From assembly GCA_030705955.1 (NCBI GenBank), contig JAUZPL010000007.1:28955-92954 (forward strand): a stretch of DNA of 64,000 bases. Reading direction: 5' to 3'. The position numbers were made by a program, and so were the translations under genes. The notes beneath the pieces were generated by a model, which was given only the letters and a program-made list of their open reading frames with translations, searched no databases and was not told the DNA's origin. This DNA is from Bacillota bacterium (GTDB lineage: Bacteria; Bacillota; Bacilli; Bacillales; Cytobacillaceae). Shown piece after piece: positions 1-9,296 of the stretch (position 1 is the stretch's first letter; every line of letters begins with the position of its first letter).

Positions 1-1
1 G

Positions 2-367
2 CCAATTCCAAATATGCCAGATTATGTGAAGGGTGTTATTGAAATTAGGCAGGAAATCATTCCGATTATTGATTTAGAATTTATCTTCTACCAACGTTTC
101 CTAGAAATAAATGAAAATGCGAGACTAATATCTATTCAAACGGAACAATTCCCACTTGGTATCCTTGTGAACGAAGTAAAAGAAATTATTGAGATTCCAG
201 CAGAAAATATTAAACAGGTGGCTCTAATTTCTTTTGCAGATACTGCATATATTTCGGGAATTGCTAGTATAGAAGGCCGTTTAATCACATTAGTGAATCC
301 GGAAGTTCTTATTGATTCATTGGAAGGTATAAAAGATTTAAAGGAATATATGGGAAGCCGCCGTTAA
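2..367 (+). CDS. cheW: CheW-like chemotaxis coupling domain, C-terminal part (5' end outside window)
   Basis: The reading frame is open from the first base of the window, and the ATG at 14 is internal because the codons before it fit the family (PIPN before MPDYVKG). The visible 121 residues are the second half of a CheW fold. They show the typical GVIEIRQEIIPIIDLEF strand pair, a middle strand ending in GILVNEVKEI, and the closing ISGIASIEGRLITLVNPE. CheW links chemoreceptors to the CheA kinase at the membrane. The fragment cannot show whether this is a stand-alone CheW or the end of a CheV-like protein, although no receiver domain follows. A hairpin terminator covers the stop codon. Confidence 0.85.
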   Translation, partial: PIPNMPDYVKGVIEIRQEIIPIIDLEFIFYQRFLEINENARLISIQTEQFPLGILVNEVKEIIEIPAENIKQVALISFADTAYISGIASIEGRLITLVNPEVLIDSLEGIKDLKEYMGSRR

Positions 368-378
368 GAGGTGGCTTC
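354..378 (+). terminator. Rho-independent terminator after cheW
   Basis: Arms 354-362 (GAAGCCGCC) and 370-378 (GGTGGCTTC) pair over nine positions with one G-T pair. They overlap the stop codon of cheW and are followed by a T-rich tract. Confidence 0.7.
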
Positions 379-433
379 TTCATTTTTATTTGATAAACTA
401 TAAATGGTAGATATCTTTTAGGAAGTGCTTAGG

Positions 434-1705
434 ATGAAAGAAATGTATCCAAAAAAGGGAAGAGTTATTTTACATGTTGATATGAATAGCTTTTATGCGT
501 CTGTCGAAATGGCTTATGATTCTTCTTTAAAGGGTAAACCACTTGCGATTGCCGGTAATGTGGAGGAAAGAAGAGGCATCATTGTTACCTGCAGCTATGA
601 GGCTCGAAAGTTTGGTGTTAAGACAACCATGCCCCTTTGGGAAGCAAAGAAGCTTTGTCCGCAATTAATTGTAAGGACTCCTAATTTTAATCGGTACCGT
701 TTGGCCTCTAAGGCAATGTTTGAAATTCTTAGCCAATATTCAAGTTTAGTGGAACCCGTCTCAATCGATGAAGGTTACATAGATATTACAGATAGCTATG
801 AACTTGGAAATCCAATTCAAATTGCAGAGAGCATTCAAAAAAGAATTCTTGAAGAACTTGATTTACCATGCAGTATTGGAATAGCTCCGAATAAATTTTT
901 GGCAAAAATGGCCTCTGATATGAAAAAACCTTTAGGTATTACTATTTTAAGGAAAAGGGATGTGCCCCAAATTCTTTGGCCGCTTGCCACAAATGAAATG
1001 CATGGGGTAGGAAAAAAATCTGCTGCTAAACTTTCCACTATTGGAATTCAAACAATTGGTGAGTTAGCAAAGGGCAATGAGATTCAATTAAAGAAATTAC
1101 TTGGAATTAATGGGATACGTTTGAAAGAAAGGGCAAACGGATTAGATGAAAGACCAGTCGATCCTGAATCTGTTGCAGAATTTAAAAGTATTGGAAATTC
1201 TACAACTCTTCCCAAGGATGTTGCTAATCAAAAAGAGCTTTTCTCCATTTTAGAAACCTTATCACAAACCGTTTCAATCAGACTTAAGAGAGAAAATGTT
1301 CTTGCTGGCGCGATTGCGATAACCATACGTTATAAAAATCGAAAAACGATAACAAGAAGTAAAAAACTTGCCAATCCAATTGGTCTGAAAGAAGAGATTG
1401 TTTCCTATGCGAAAGAACTTTTTGTAAAGAATTGGAATGGTAACCCTGTTCGCCTTTTGGGAATAACAGGTTCTGATTTACTTGACCATGAAGAAGCAGT
1501 TAGACAGTTGGATTTATTTTCATATGAAAGTGAAGCAAGAAAAGAACCTTTATTTAAGGTTGTTTCCTTGCTTCGTGAAAAATATGGGAAAAATATTATT
1601 GATAAGGCAGGATCCCATCAAGTTGATCCCAACCATCAAATAGGAACTGAAACAAGTTTTAATAAAGATTTTCTTCGTTCGTTTAATGAAAAGAAAAAGG
1701 AGTAA
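434..1705 (+). CDS. dinB: DNA polymerase IV (Y family)
   Basis: Error-prone translesion polymerase of the DinB family, 423 aa. The catalytic palm carries DMNSFYASVE (Asp16) and SIDEGYID (Asp112-Glu113), followed by the LPCSIGIAPNKFLAK segment, a helix-hairpin-helix thumb and a little-finger domain. A beta-clamp-binding motif QLDLF lies at about residues 358-362. The frame also has a GTG at 425, but AGGAAG at 420-425 sits 8 nt from ATG 434, so I chose 434. The position beside zwf and rnz matches B. subtilis yqjH. It is separate from the SOS-type polymerase at 16.5 kb. Confidence 0.95.
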   Translation: MKEMYPKKGRVILHVDMNSFYASVEMAYDSSLKGKPLAIAGNVEERRGIIVTCSYEARKFGVKTTMPLWEAKKLCPQLIVRTPNFNRYRLASKAMFEILSQYSSLVEPVSIDEGYIDITDSYELGNPIQIAESIQKRILEELDLPCSIGIAPNKFLAKMASDMKKPLGITILRKRDVPQILWPLATNEMHGVGKKSAAKLSTIGIQTIGELAKGNEIQLKKLLGINGIRLKERANGLDERPVDPESVAEFKSIGNSTTLPKDVANQKELFSILETLSQTVSIRLKRENVLAGAIAITIRYKNRKTITRSKKLANPIGLKEEIVSYAKELFVKNWNGNPVRLLGITGSDLLDHEEAVRQLDLFSYESEARKEPLFKVVSLLREKYGKNIIDKAGSHQVDPNHQIGTETSFNKDFLRSFNEKKKE

Positions 1706-1731
1706 TGGCTTCGGCTTTTTGAGGAGGCCAT

Positions 1732-1757
1732 ACGCCGCTGACCAAGGCGTTTTTTAC
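1732..1757 (+). terminator. weak terminator between dinB and zwf
   Basis: ACGCC (1732-1736) pairs with GGCGT (1746-1750) and is followed by six T. The stem is only 5 bp, so this is a weak call. It would serve dinB on the plus strand. Confidence 0.35.
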
Positions 1758-1762
1758 TTTTC

Positions 1763-3274
1763 TTAGTCACACCCACAATTATCAACATCTAGGTCGGTTA
1801 CTGGCCACCAGAAGAATCCGTCTTTTTCTAGAAGTTCATCTGCTGCTTTTGGTCCCATGGAGCCTGAAGCATAATTTGGGAAATTCTCTTCTTTTGTTTT
1901 TTCCCAAACAGCAGATATTTTATCAACCATATTCCAAGAAAGGGCTACTTCTTCCCAGTGAGTGAAATTGGTAGCATCACCACGTAAGCAATCAAATAAA
2001 AGCTTTTCATACCCTTCAGGTGTGTTCATTCCATTAACACCTGTATTGGCATAACTAAGTTTTACCTCAGTTGCATCTAGATGCCCGCCTTCTTTTTTTA
2101 CATTTAAATGCAAGGTGATGCCTTCTTCCGGCTGGATATGAATGACAAGAAGATTTGGATTTAGAACTTTTTCTGTCTGATAATATAAATTCATTGGTAT
2201 ATCTTTGAATTGAACGACAATTTTTGTTGTTTTGGCTTCCATTCTTTTTCCGGTACGAATATAAAAAGGAACTCCTGCCCAACGGAAATTGTCAATCATG
2301 ATTTTTCCTGCTACAAACGTTTCAGTATTGGATTCTTTGTCCACCATGGGTTCATCACGGTATTTAGGAACTTCCGACCCATCCATTATGCCCTCAGCAT
2401 ATTGCCCGCGAATAAAATAATCATTTATCTTTTCACCTTCAACCGCTCTTATAGAACGAAATACTCGCACTTTTTCAGCACGTACATCATCTGTCGTTAG
2501 TTTGATTGGTGGTTCCATAGCTAATAGTGAAACCATTTGCATCATATGGTTTTGCACCATGTCTCTTAGTGCACCGCTTTTTTCGTAATAACGTCCTCTT
2601 TCCTCTACTCCTAACGTTTCACTGGAAGTAATTTGGATATTAGAAATATAACGGTTGTTCCAAAGTGGTTCGAAAATTGCATTTGCAAACCGGATTACTT
2701 CAATATTACGCACCATTTCTTTCCCTAAATAATGGTCAATCCGATAAACCTCATCTTCGGAAAAGGCAGTTGTAATCTGCCTATTTAATTCCTTTGCTGA
2801 TTCAAGGTTATGACCAAAAGGCTTTTCAATCACCAGTCTTTTAAAACCAGATACATCTGTTAACCCATCAGATTTTAAGTGTAAGGCAATGGTTCCAAAA
2901 AATTCAGGTGCCATGGCAAGATAAAAAATTCGATTGCCTTCTAAACCATAATGCCCATCAAGCTCGTTTGCCAATTTTTTTAATGATTGGTAAGAGCCTG
3001 AGTCTGTTACATCATGAGAATGATAATAGAAATGTGATGCAAATTCATCAATATTCTCATCCTTTTTCAAGGCTGATTGAATGGACTCCTTCACAGATGC
3101 TTGAAATTCATCATTTGAAAGGGGTCTCCTTGCAACTCCAATTACAGCAAATTTTTCTGAAAGTCTTTTACTTTCAAATAAACGATAAAGGGATGGAAAC
3201 AGCTTACGTTTAGCAAGGTCCCCAGTTGCCCCGAATATCATGATTAATGAAGTCATGTTGCTATTTTGATTCAC
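1763..3274 (-). CDS. zwf: Glucose-6-phosphate 1-dehydrogenase
   Basis: First enzyme of the oxidative pentose-phosphate pathway: glucose-6-phosphate plus NAD(P)+ to 6-phosphogluconolactone. The 503 aa are close to the usual length. The nucleotide-binding motif GATGDLAKRK is at residues 15-24, EKPFGH at 150-155 and the active-site signature RIDHYLGKE at 178-186. The start is GTG at 3274, preceded on the minus strand by AAGAGG with an 8-nt spacer. The C-terminus ends with a small Cys-rich tail, NCGCD. It is transcribed toward dinB and away from rnz, as in B. subtilis. Confidence 0.97.
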   Translation of the reverse strand: MNQNSNMTSLIMIFGATGDLAKRKLFPSLYRLFESKRLSEKFAVIGVARRPLSNDEFQASVKESIQSALKKDENIDEFASHFYYHSHDVTDSGSYQSLKKLANELDGHYGLEGNRIFYLAMAPEFFGTIALHLKSDGLTDVSGFKRLVIEKPFGHNLESAKELNRQITTAFSEDEVYRIDHYLGKEMVRNIEVIRFANAIFEPLWNNRYISNIQITSSETLGVEERGRYYEKSGALRDMVQNHMMQMVSLLAMEPPIKLTTDDVRAEKVRVFRSIRAVEGEKINDYFIRGQYAEGIMDGSEVPKYRDEPMVDKESNTETFVAGKIMIDNFRWAGVPFYIRTGKRMEAKTTKIVVQFKDIPMNLYYQTEKVLNPNLLVIHIQPEEGITLHLNVKKEGGHLDATEVKLSYANTGVNGMNTPEGYEKLLFDCLRGDATNFTHWEEVALSWNMVDKISAVWEKTKEENFPNYASGSMGPKAADELLEKDGFFWWPVTDLDVDNCGCD

Positions 3275-3457
3275 GGTATTTGCCTCTTTTCCGGTTAGAT
3301 CTTGTCGATTTAAATACTAATACCTTACAAGAATAAAATTTTAGCCGTTTCCTTTAGATTTCGCAAATATAATGCAATACATGTATTACCCGAATGAATC
3401 TGTTATATTATTATTTAGCGGTTATATATAGGAATTTCCGGTTGAAAGGAGACTTTT

Positions 3458-4384
3458 ATGGATATTTTTTTCTTAGGAACAGGTGCGGGACTTCCGGCAA
3501 AGTTCCGAAATGTGACATCCATTGCCCTGAAATTATTAGAGGAAAGAGGAGCTGTTTGGCTTTTTGATGTTGGAGAAGCTACACAACATCAAATTTTACA
3601 TACATCACTAAAACCACGGAGAATAGAAAAAATTTTTATTACTCATCTTCATGGTGATCATATTTATGGGTTACCAGGCCTGTTGTCAAGCCGTTCTTTT
3701 CAGGGAGGAGAATCAGATGTTACAATTTACGGGCCAAAAGGAATTGAGGAATTTTTAAATATTAGTTTTTCAATTAGTCAGACTTATTTAAAATATTCTT
3801 TAAAAATAATGGAAATCGATGAGGGAATTGTTTTTGAGGATGATCAATTTACGGTAGAGGCTCGATTATTAGAACATGGAATCCCTTCTTATGGGTATAG
3901 AATTGTGGAAAAAGACAAACCAGGCACTCTTCTTGTGGATAAGCTTTTAGCAATTGGTGTACAGCCTGGCCCTATTTTCAAACAAATAAAAAATGGTGAA
4001 ACCGTGATATTGGAAGATGGAAGGAGCCTGAATCCAAATGAATTTTTAGGCCCATCGGAAAGAGGAAGGATTGTGACGATTCTAGGAGATACAAGGTATT
4101 GTGAAGCTGCTCTTTATCTTGCTAGGAATGCAGATTTATTAATTCATGAAGCAACCTTTTCAAAGAATGAGGATCAAATAGCTTTTAACTACTTTCATTC
4201 TACAACACACCAGGCTGCCAAGATTGCAAAATTAGCAGATTGTAAATCCTTATGCTTAACTCATATTAGTTCGCGGTATGACAAGCATGCAAGCAACGGA
4301 TTAGTGGAGGAGGCAAAAGAGATATTTTCAAATACTGAAATAGCCGAAGATTTTAAAGAAATTCCAATTCCTAGCAAAAAGTAA
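3458..4384 (+). CDS. rnz: Ribonuclease Z (tRNA 3' endonuclease)
   Basis: Metallo-beta-lactamase-fold endonuclease that trims the 3' trailer of tRNA precursors lacking an encoded CCA. The 308 aa are the normal size of the short bacterial form. The zinc motif THLHGDH is at residues 62-68, followed by [16 protein letters not shown], the usual sequence of this family. Further metal ligands lie in GDTRYCE, HEATF and the late [17 protein letters not shown] site precedes the ATG. It is divergent from zwf across a 183-bp spacer in which I see no other gene. Confidence 0.96.
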   Translation: MDIFFLGTGAGLPAKFRNVTSIALKLLEERGAVWLFDVGEATQHQILHTSLKPRRIEKIFITHLHGDHIYGLPGLLSSRSFQGGESDVTIYGPKGIEEFLNISFSISQTYLKYSLKIMEIDEGIVFEDDQFTVEARLLEHGIPSYGYRIVEKDKPGTLLVDKLLAIGVQPGPIFKQIKNGETVILEDGRSLNPNEFLGPSERGRIVTILGDTRYCEAALYLARNADLLIHEATFSKNEDQIAFNYFHSTTHQAAKIAKLADCKSLCLTHISSRYDKHASNGLVEEAKEIFSNTEIAEDFKEIPIPSKK

Positions 4385-4393
4385 AAATAAAAA

Positions 4394-4421
4394 CGGTCTT
4401 CATGAGAGTTCATGAGGACCG
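4394..4421 (-). terminator. terminator between rnz and the membrane protein
   Basis: CGGTCTTCATGA (4394-4405) pairs with TCATGAGGACCG (4410-4421), 12 bp with one wobble. The T-rich run is on the minus strand, so it mainly ends the minus-strand gene at 4428-5423. It may also stop rnz. Confidence 0.75.
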
Positions 4422-4427
4422 AAATGG

Positions 4428-5423
4428 CTAGACAATCGCTTCCTTTTTAAATCGGGCTAGTCCTTTCTTGTAAAAATTCACAAAGTATTTTGCTATATAA
4501 AAGGAAATGACGTTTGCAGGAAGGACAAGAATATACATACTCCATGTTATTGGAGGGGTAATAGCGATTCCTGAAACTTGTATGAGGTAAAGGATAAAAA
4601 AGTAGCCCAACCCCGCAATCATACATGAAAAAACTGATTTTCTTCGACTGATTAATAAAATAATAGGAATGACTAGCGCCATTATTGGAACAAAAGAAGT
4701 TGGATAAATGACTAAATAAAAAATAGCTTTTGCGATATAACGATATAGAATATAGCCTGCTGTTGCTGTTACCATTATTTTCATGTCATTAAATAGATTC
4801 CAAAGAATGATGGAAAATAAAATTAAAACGGAAGAGCTGTATACCGGATATACCCAATCAGGTACACCACCAAAAATTTGTGATTTTGGATCCTTAATTA
4901 AGTCTAATATTTCCTTTGAGGCAATACTTTGGTGATGCAAATATTCAAACAGTGAAATAGCGCCATTCTCCTGCTGCATACATGGAAAAATAAGAGCCTC
5001 AACCATAAAAAATGCCCAAAAGGTATGCAAGCTTTTCCAGCTTGGATTTTTGGAGTCAAAATGATAATAGCCAACCCACACACCATAAATCATAATCCCA
5101 GTCGCAATATAGTATACAAAATGAGTTGGACTCCAAGTAGTTAAATCAATTCCTCTTAGTAAATGGTAAGTAAAATCAAGAGGAATGCCAATAATAAAGA
5201 GAATATAACCAATCGTAATCCAAATTCGTGCAGAGTGTGTTAAATAGGTTGTTTTTTTGTATTCCTTGATTAGCAAAACTCCACCTAAGGCAAACCCTGA
5301 AAAATTAACGAGGTGCGGAATTGAATATTCTTCGAAAAAGTATTTAAAATGGTAAGAGGCATCCCATGATGAACCCACCACTTTTAAAAATAGGGATAAC
5401 ACCCACAGCCTATAATATTTCAT
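4428..5423 (-). CDS. Polytopic membrane protein of unknown function
   Basis: I do not recognise the family. The 331 aa contain roughly eight to ten hydrophobic helices separated by short loops. Notable pieces are WDASYHFKYFFEE near the N-terminus, PLDFTYHLLRGIDLTTWSPTHF in the middle and a basic cytoplasmic tail, KKGLARFKKEAIV. Conserved-looking His and Asp residues inside or beside helices (ASYHFK, DFTYH, PTHFVYY) could bind a metal or haem, but this is inference. The gene is divergent from a small secreted protein gene at 5465, so the two may share a promoter region and a job. No transporter or enzyme motif is visible. Confidence 0.75.
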   Translation of the reverse strand: MKYYRLWVLSLFLKVVGSSWDASYHFKYFFEEYSIPHLVNFSGFALGGVLLIKEYKKTTYLTHSARIWITIGYILFIIGIPLDFTYHLLRGIDLTTWSPTHFVYYIATGIMIYGVWVGYYHFDSKNPSWKSLHTFWAFFMVEALIFPCMQQENGAISLFEYLHHQSIASKEILDLIKDPKSQIFGGVPDWVYPVYSSSVLILFSIILWNLFNDMKIMVTATAGYILYRYIAKAIFYLVIYPTSFVPIMALVIPIILLISRRKSVFSCMIAGLGYFFILYLIQVSGIAITPPITWSMYILVLPANVISFYIAKYFVNFYKKGLARFKKEAIV

Positions 5424-5464
5424 GTCTAGTCCCCTTTACTAAGATTTGGATGGAGAGATTGTTT

Positions 5465-5794
5465 GTGAGTAAAAAGTTCTTTTTCTATGCATGCGTTTTA
5501 GAGCTATTTTTTCTGTCTTTTTTGTCCCACCCGGTATATGCCCATTTTGTTGAAAAACCAAGTGGACATGTAGATGTAAGAGAGTTATTACTTCCAGATG
5601 ATGACTTAACCCTATGGGAAAAAATACTGATTTATTGTATTGATGGATTATTAATTATTTTGGCGCTAACTCTCATAAGTATGTTACTTCGAAGGAAAAA
5701 GGTAGGAAAAATTTTAATTTTATTTCTTGTTGTACTTGCAATTGATTATGTTATTGTACTCCATTACGGTAGCATTCTTGACCTGCTTGGATGA
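5465..5794 (+). CDS. Small exported or membrane protein of unknown function
   Basis: A 109-aa protein. The start is GTG 5465, supported by GGAGAG at 5452-5457 with a 7-nt spacer. The longer in-frame ATG at 5366 would run into the divergent gene. The N-terminus VSKKFFFYACVLELFFLSF ending at VYA-HFVEK looks like a signal peptide. It is followed by a short polar region, PSGHVDVRELLLPDDDLT, and two hydrophobic helices separated by RRKKVGK. The family is not recognised. Its divergent placement next to the polytopic membrane protein suggests a related envelope function. Confidence 0.65.
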   Translation: MSKKFFFYACVLELFFLSFLSHPVYAHFVEKPSGHVDVRELLLPDDDLTLWEKILIYCIDGLLIILALTLISMLLRRKKVGKILILFLVVLAIDYVIVLHYGSILDLLG

Positions 5795-5813
5795 GGGAAA
5801 ATGAGTTAAACAA

Positions 5814-5836
5814 AAAGACGGCGATAAGCCGTCTTT
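5814..5836. terminator. bidirectional terminator
   Basis: AAAGACGGC (5814-5822) and GCCGTCTTT (5828-5836) form a perfect 9-bp stem with loop GATAA. It lies between convergent genes and has T-rich flanks on both strands. Confidence 0.85.
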
Positions 5837-5847
5837 AAACGTTTGAA

Positions 5848-6867
5848 TTAAATCCACCCTCGTTCATATTGTTTTGGCCCCTCGATTTTTACTCCAAGTT
5901 CTTTTGCAGCTGTTCTTGGCCAATATGGATCACGAAGTAATTCACGCGCTAGGAAAATGAGATCAGCTCGCTCATTTTGTAAAATTTCTTCAGCATGTAC
6001 TGGTGACGTAATAAGACCTAAACCACTTGTATCAATTTTGGCTTCACGTTTAATTTTCTCTGCAAATTTAACCTGGTAACCAGGGTATGCATGAATTCGT
6101 GCTGGAACAACCGCACCTGAGCTGACATCAATGAAATCAACACCTTGTTCTTTCATCCATTCGGCGATGGTAACATAATCTTGTACAGTTAATCCTTCTT
6201 CATGATAATCATTAGCAGACACTCGAACAAAGAGAGGACCATCCCAAACAGTTTTTACAGCTTCAATAATTTCACGGAGGAAACGATATCGATTTTCAGG
6301 TGTGCCACCATATTCGTCTGTCCTGAGATTTGACAGTGGGGAGAGGAATTGATTGATTAGATATCCATGCGCACCATGGAGCTCAATCACATCGAAACCA
6401 GCTTTTTTTGCCCGCTCGACTCCTTTTTTAAACGCTTCAATTGTTTCTTCAATTTCAGCTTTTGTCATTTCCTTTGGCGTTTTCATTTTTTCATTAAAAG
6501 CAATTGCTGAGGGAGCTACTATTTCTCCTTCTAATTCAGCTTTTCTTCCGGCATGTGCGATTTGAATCCCAGTTTTTACATCATTTTCTTTAATTAAATC
6601 AACCAATACTTTTAGTCCCTCTATATGGTCATCACTCCAAATTCCTAAATCCTGTGGAGAAATTCTCCCTTGAGGGGTTACAGCTGTTGCCTCTAGAATA
6701 ATTAACCCAACCTGCCCAACGGCTCTTGAGACATAATGAGTACGATGCCAGTTTTGAACCAACCCATCTTGATTATGGCTGGAATACATACACATGGGAG
6801 ACATGACAATACGATTTTTTAATGTAACGTTTTTCACGGTGTATGGTGAAAATAGTTTTACAGACAT
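5848..6867 (-). CDS. namA: NADPH dehydrogenase, old yellow enzyme family
   Basis: FMN-dependent NADPH oxidoreductase that reduces activated alkenes and nitro compounds, the YqjM/NamA type. The 339 aa are full length. PMCMYS gives Cys26 and Tyr28, the two residues that tune the flavin and bind substrate in YqjM. The substrate-binding pair is His164 and His167 (ELHGAHGYL), followed by NQFLSPLSN. The C-terminal phosphate-binding region ends with [12 protein letters not shown]. It has a strong GGAGGG site. Its location between rnz and proI is near its B. subtilis position. Confidence 0.96.
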   Translation of the reverse strand: MSVKLFSPYTVKNVTLKNRIVMSPMCMYSSHNQDGLVQNWHRTHYVSRAVGQVGLIILEATAVTPQGRISPQDLGIWSDDHIEGLKVLVDLIKENDVKTGIQIAHAGRKAELEGEIVAPSAIAFNEKMKTPKEMTKAEIEETIEAFKKGVERAKKAGFDVIELHGAHGYLINQFLSPLSNLRTDEYGGTPENRYRFLREIIEAVKTVWDGPLFVRVSANDYHEEGLTVQDYVTIAEWMKEQGVDFIDVSSGAVVPARIHAYPGYQVKFAEKIKREAKIDTSGLGLITSPVHAEEILQNERADLIFLARELLRDPYWPRTAAKELGVKIEGPKQYERGWI

Positions 6868-6948
6868 TATGGAACCCTCCTATTTATATTATCGGTTATA
6901 GTATAGCAAAGGTTTCCATAATTTAAAAAAATCAAGCTTTTAAAAAAC

Positions 6949-7794
6949 TTAAAATATTTGCTTCACTGAATGTAGCTCCATACTTAGGGCATTCCCCATT
7001 CTCTTTGATTGAGAGGCAGCTTCTTTAATGCAGGAAACAAAAGCATGTTGTACCTTATTTTCTTCAAGTATACGGATTCCAGCTTCTGTTGTACCACCAG
7101 GGCTTGTGACTTCTTGTCGCAGCTTGCTTGAAGATTTTGTTGTTGATTTAAGCATTTCTGCAGCACCGACCAATGTTTGAACGATCAATTCCTTAGCAAT
7201 TTGTCGTTCTAACCCAATTTCAACTGCACTATTCTCCATTGCTTCGACAAGATAGTAAATATAGGCTGGGCCGCTTCCGGATAGACCTGTTACTGCATCT
7301 AACTGTTCTTCATTTACAAAGGTTGTAAGTCCAACTGTATCAAATAAACTTCTAATCATTTCAAGCTGTGTAGAGGAGACAAAAGTATTCACTGCAATGG
7401 CAGTGGCAGATTTTCCTACTGCCGCAGATGTATTTGGCATAGCTCTTGCTATCGATAGTGATTTGCCTGCAAGAGTTTCTATTGTATTTACAGAAATACC
7501 AGCAAGAACAGAAATGATTAGCATTTGATTTGTTAGGTGGCCGCGAATTTTTTGAATGGCTGCTAGTGCATCCTTGGGCTTCATTGCTAATACGACTGTC
7601 TCGGCCTGATTAAATAGGCTATCTAAATCATAGGTAATGGTAACACCATATTTATGATGGAGGTTTTTAAGTTTTTTTTCGTCCGTCTTATTTGTTACCC
7701 AAATGTTTTTTGAATCGAGTAAGTTGTTTTTTACAATTCCTGATATTAAAGCTTCTGCCATTGACCCTGCCCCGACAATCGCTAATTTTCTCAT
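6949..7794 (-). CDS. proI: Pyrroline-5-carboxylate reductase
   Basis: Last step of proline synthesis: pyrroline-5-carboxylate plus NAD(P)H to proline. The 281 aa begin with a Rossmann motif, AIVGAGSMAEAL. They contain the family signature around GLSGSGPAYIYYLVEAM and the C-terminal EVTSPGGTTEAGI. The start ATG at 7794 has AAGGGGGA upstream. The gene is preceded on its own strand by a complete T-box leader, so its expression should respond to uncharged tRNA-Pro. B. subtilis has several paralogues of this enzyme; context and T-box favour proI. Confidence 0.95.
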   Translation of the reverse strand: MRKLAIVGAGSMAEALISGIVKNNLLDSKNIWVTNKTDEKKLKNLHHKYGVTITYDLDSLFNQAETVVLAMKPKDALAAIQKIRGHLTNQMLIISVLAGISVNTIETLAGKSLSIARAMPNTSAAVGKSATAIAVNTFVSSTQLEMIRSLFDTVGLTTFVNEEQLDAVTGLSGSGPAYIYYLVEAMENSAVEIGLERQIAKELIVQTLVGAAEMLKSTTKSSSKLRQEVTSPGGTTEAGIRILEENKVQHAFVSCIKEAASQSKRMGNALSMELHSVKQIF

Positions 7795-7824
7795 TCCTAG
7801 TCCCCCTTAAAAGCTTTTTAAAAA

Positions 7825-8075
7825 CAAAAAGACCCTTCATCCGTAAAGGACGAAAGGTCATTCTTTCGTGGTACCACCTTCATTTACCCCTATTTACTAT
7901 CAAAAGGGGCTCACTCACATTCTGTTAACGCCAGAGTACGTTAGGTTTGCCTAAATGCTCCTAAGATAGGTTCAATGATTAAGAGGGCGATAAGGTCTTT
8001 CAGCCTATGGACCTTACTCTCTTTTGCCATTTCTCATCTACTGGTCTTATTCATCGCTTTAAAATATCAAAGTTT
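7825..8075 (-). promoter_or_regulatory. T-box riboswitch leader of proI
   Basis: On the minus strand the 5' region reads as stem I with a GATGA/AGAGAGTA-type start. The conserved T-box antiterminator sequence GGTGGTACCACG lies around 7867-7880. An intrinsic terminator has arms 7848-7859 and 7831-7842, followed by TTTTTG. A CCT triplet at 7968-7970, inside GAACCTATC on the 3' side of stem I, is a plausible proline specifier. Uncharged tRNA-Pro should favour the antiterminator. This element fills most of the 446 bp between proI and yqjP. Confidence 0.9.
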
Positions 8076-8240
8076 TAATTGTGATTATGGGGGATACTAG
8101 GTTTGTCTGTCAAGAAGATTTTGCAGAATTTTTTGTTTTTTTAAAAACAAATTTATGAATGACAATTCATTTTGAAATCTGTACACTAATATTTATAGAT
8201 GAACTTTCTATATAGAAATAATTTTAAGGAGGGATGTCCC

Positions 8241-9164
8241 ATGACAGAATGGAAAGATGGGATTGCAAAGCTAACTTTGCCTACACCATTTCCTGTAGGG
8301 GATGTAAATGCCTATTTAATTGACGGGGAACGACTAACCCTTGTGGATGCAGGAGTTAAGACGGAGGAAGCATGGGCTTCTTTCTTGGAACAGCTAGATA
8401 TGCTTCACCTTCGACATTCAGATATTGAGCAAGTGATTTTGACCCATCATCATCCTGACCATGTTGGCTTGCTTGATTTTTTTCCACATTCATTAGAAGT
8501 GTACGGACATCCTTTAAATGAAAGATGGTTAAATCGGACGGAGTCTTTTTTTCAAGAGCATGATGAATTTTATCGCAAGCTTTTTCATGAATTCGGAATT
8601 CCTGCTAAATTTTTTGAACTAATTTCACTTTTAAAAGAGTCACTTAAATTTTCTTGTAATCGTTCGTTAACAGGTTCTCTTACTGAGGGAGACAAACCAA
8701 TGGGTTTGTCAGAATGGAAAGTGATAGAAACTCCGGGACATGCCCAAAGCCATATTAGTCTTTTTCGCAAAAAGGATGGCATTTTGATTGGCGGAGATCA
8801 CATTTTAGCTCATATATCTCCTAATCCATTGCTTGAGCCTCCTGCTCCAGGTGAAAAGGAAAGACCGAAGCCACTGGTCCAATATAATCAATCATTGATA
8901 AAGCTCCTATCATACCCTATCCAAATGGTATATACAGGACATGGAGAAGAGGTTTTTGATTTATCTATGCACGTCGAAAAACGGCTTGCCCGTCAGCATG
9001 AAAGGGCGATGACAGTAAAAAGCTGGCTTGAAGAAGAAAGCTTGACTGTTTTTGAAATATGCAAGCGCCTTTTTCCAACTGTTTATAAACGTGAGCTGGC
9101 ATTAACGATTTCAGAAACAGTAGGTCAGCTTGACTATTTGGAATCAATCGGACAAATAAAGTGA
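8241..9164 (+). CDS. yqjP: MBL-fold metallo-hydrolase (YqjP type)
   Basis: A metallo-beta-lactamase-fold protein of 307 aa. The zinc motif THHHPDHVGL is at residues 68-77. Later metal ligands appear in ETPGHAQSHISL, GGDHIL and YTGHGEEV. A C-terminal winged-helix-like part (FEICKRLFPTVYKRE) is typical of the glyoxalase-II-like YqjP/LACTB2 group. The substrate is unknown. The frame extends upstream to 8199, but AAGGAGGG fits ATG 8241. It follows proI in inverse orientation, as yqjP does in B. subtilis. Confidence 0.88.
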   Translation: MTEWKDGIAKLTLPTPFPVGDVNAYLIDGERLTLVDAGVKTEEAWASFLEQLDMLHLRHSDIEQVILTHHHPDHVGLLDFFPHSLEVYGHPLNERWLNRTESFFQEHDEFYRKLFHEFGIPAKFFELISLLKESLKFSCNRSLTGSLTEGDKPMGLSEWKVIETPGHAQSHISLFRKKDGILIGGDHILAHISPNPLLEPPAPGEKERPKPLVQYNQSLIKLLSYPIQMVYTGHGEEVFDLSMHVEKRLARQHERAMTVKSWLEEESLTVFEICKRLFPTVYKRELALTISETVGQLDYLESIGQIK

Positions 9165-9188
9165 TGTACATTTTTTTAAATAGAGCAA

Positions 9189-9229
9189 AAAGAATCTACC
9201 ACAAAGGAGTTAAATGGGGTAGATTCTTT
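9189..9229. terminator. terminator between yqjP and ansR
   Basis: AAAGAATCTACC (9189-9200) and GGTAGATTCTTT (9218-9229) form a perfect 12-bp stem between convergent genes. The better T-run is on the minus strand, for ansR. Confidence 0.75.
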
Positions 9230-9296
9230 GCTGTGTGTATATTTCAGATTACCTTCTCATTGAACACACTTGGAATAATATAGATAAAACGAATGT

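Noticed and set aside
5366..5464. Longer N-terminus for the small exported protein
   Set aside because: It would overlap the divergent gene and hide the signal peptide; GTG 5465 has a proper ribosome site.
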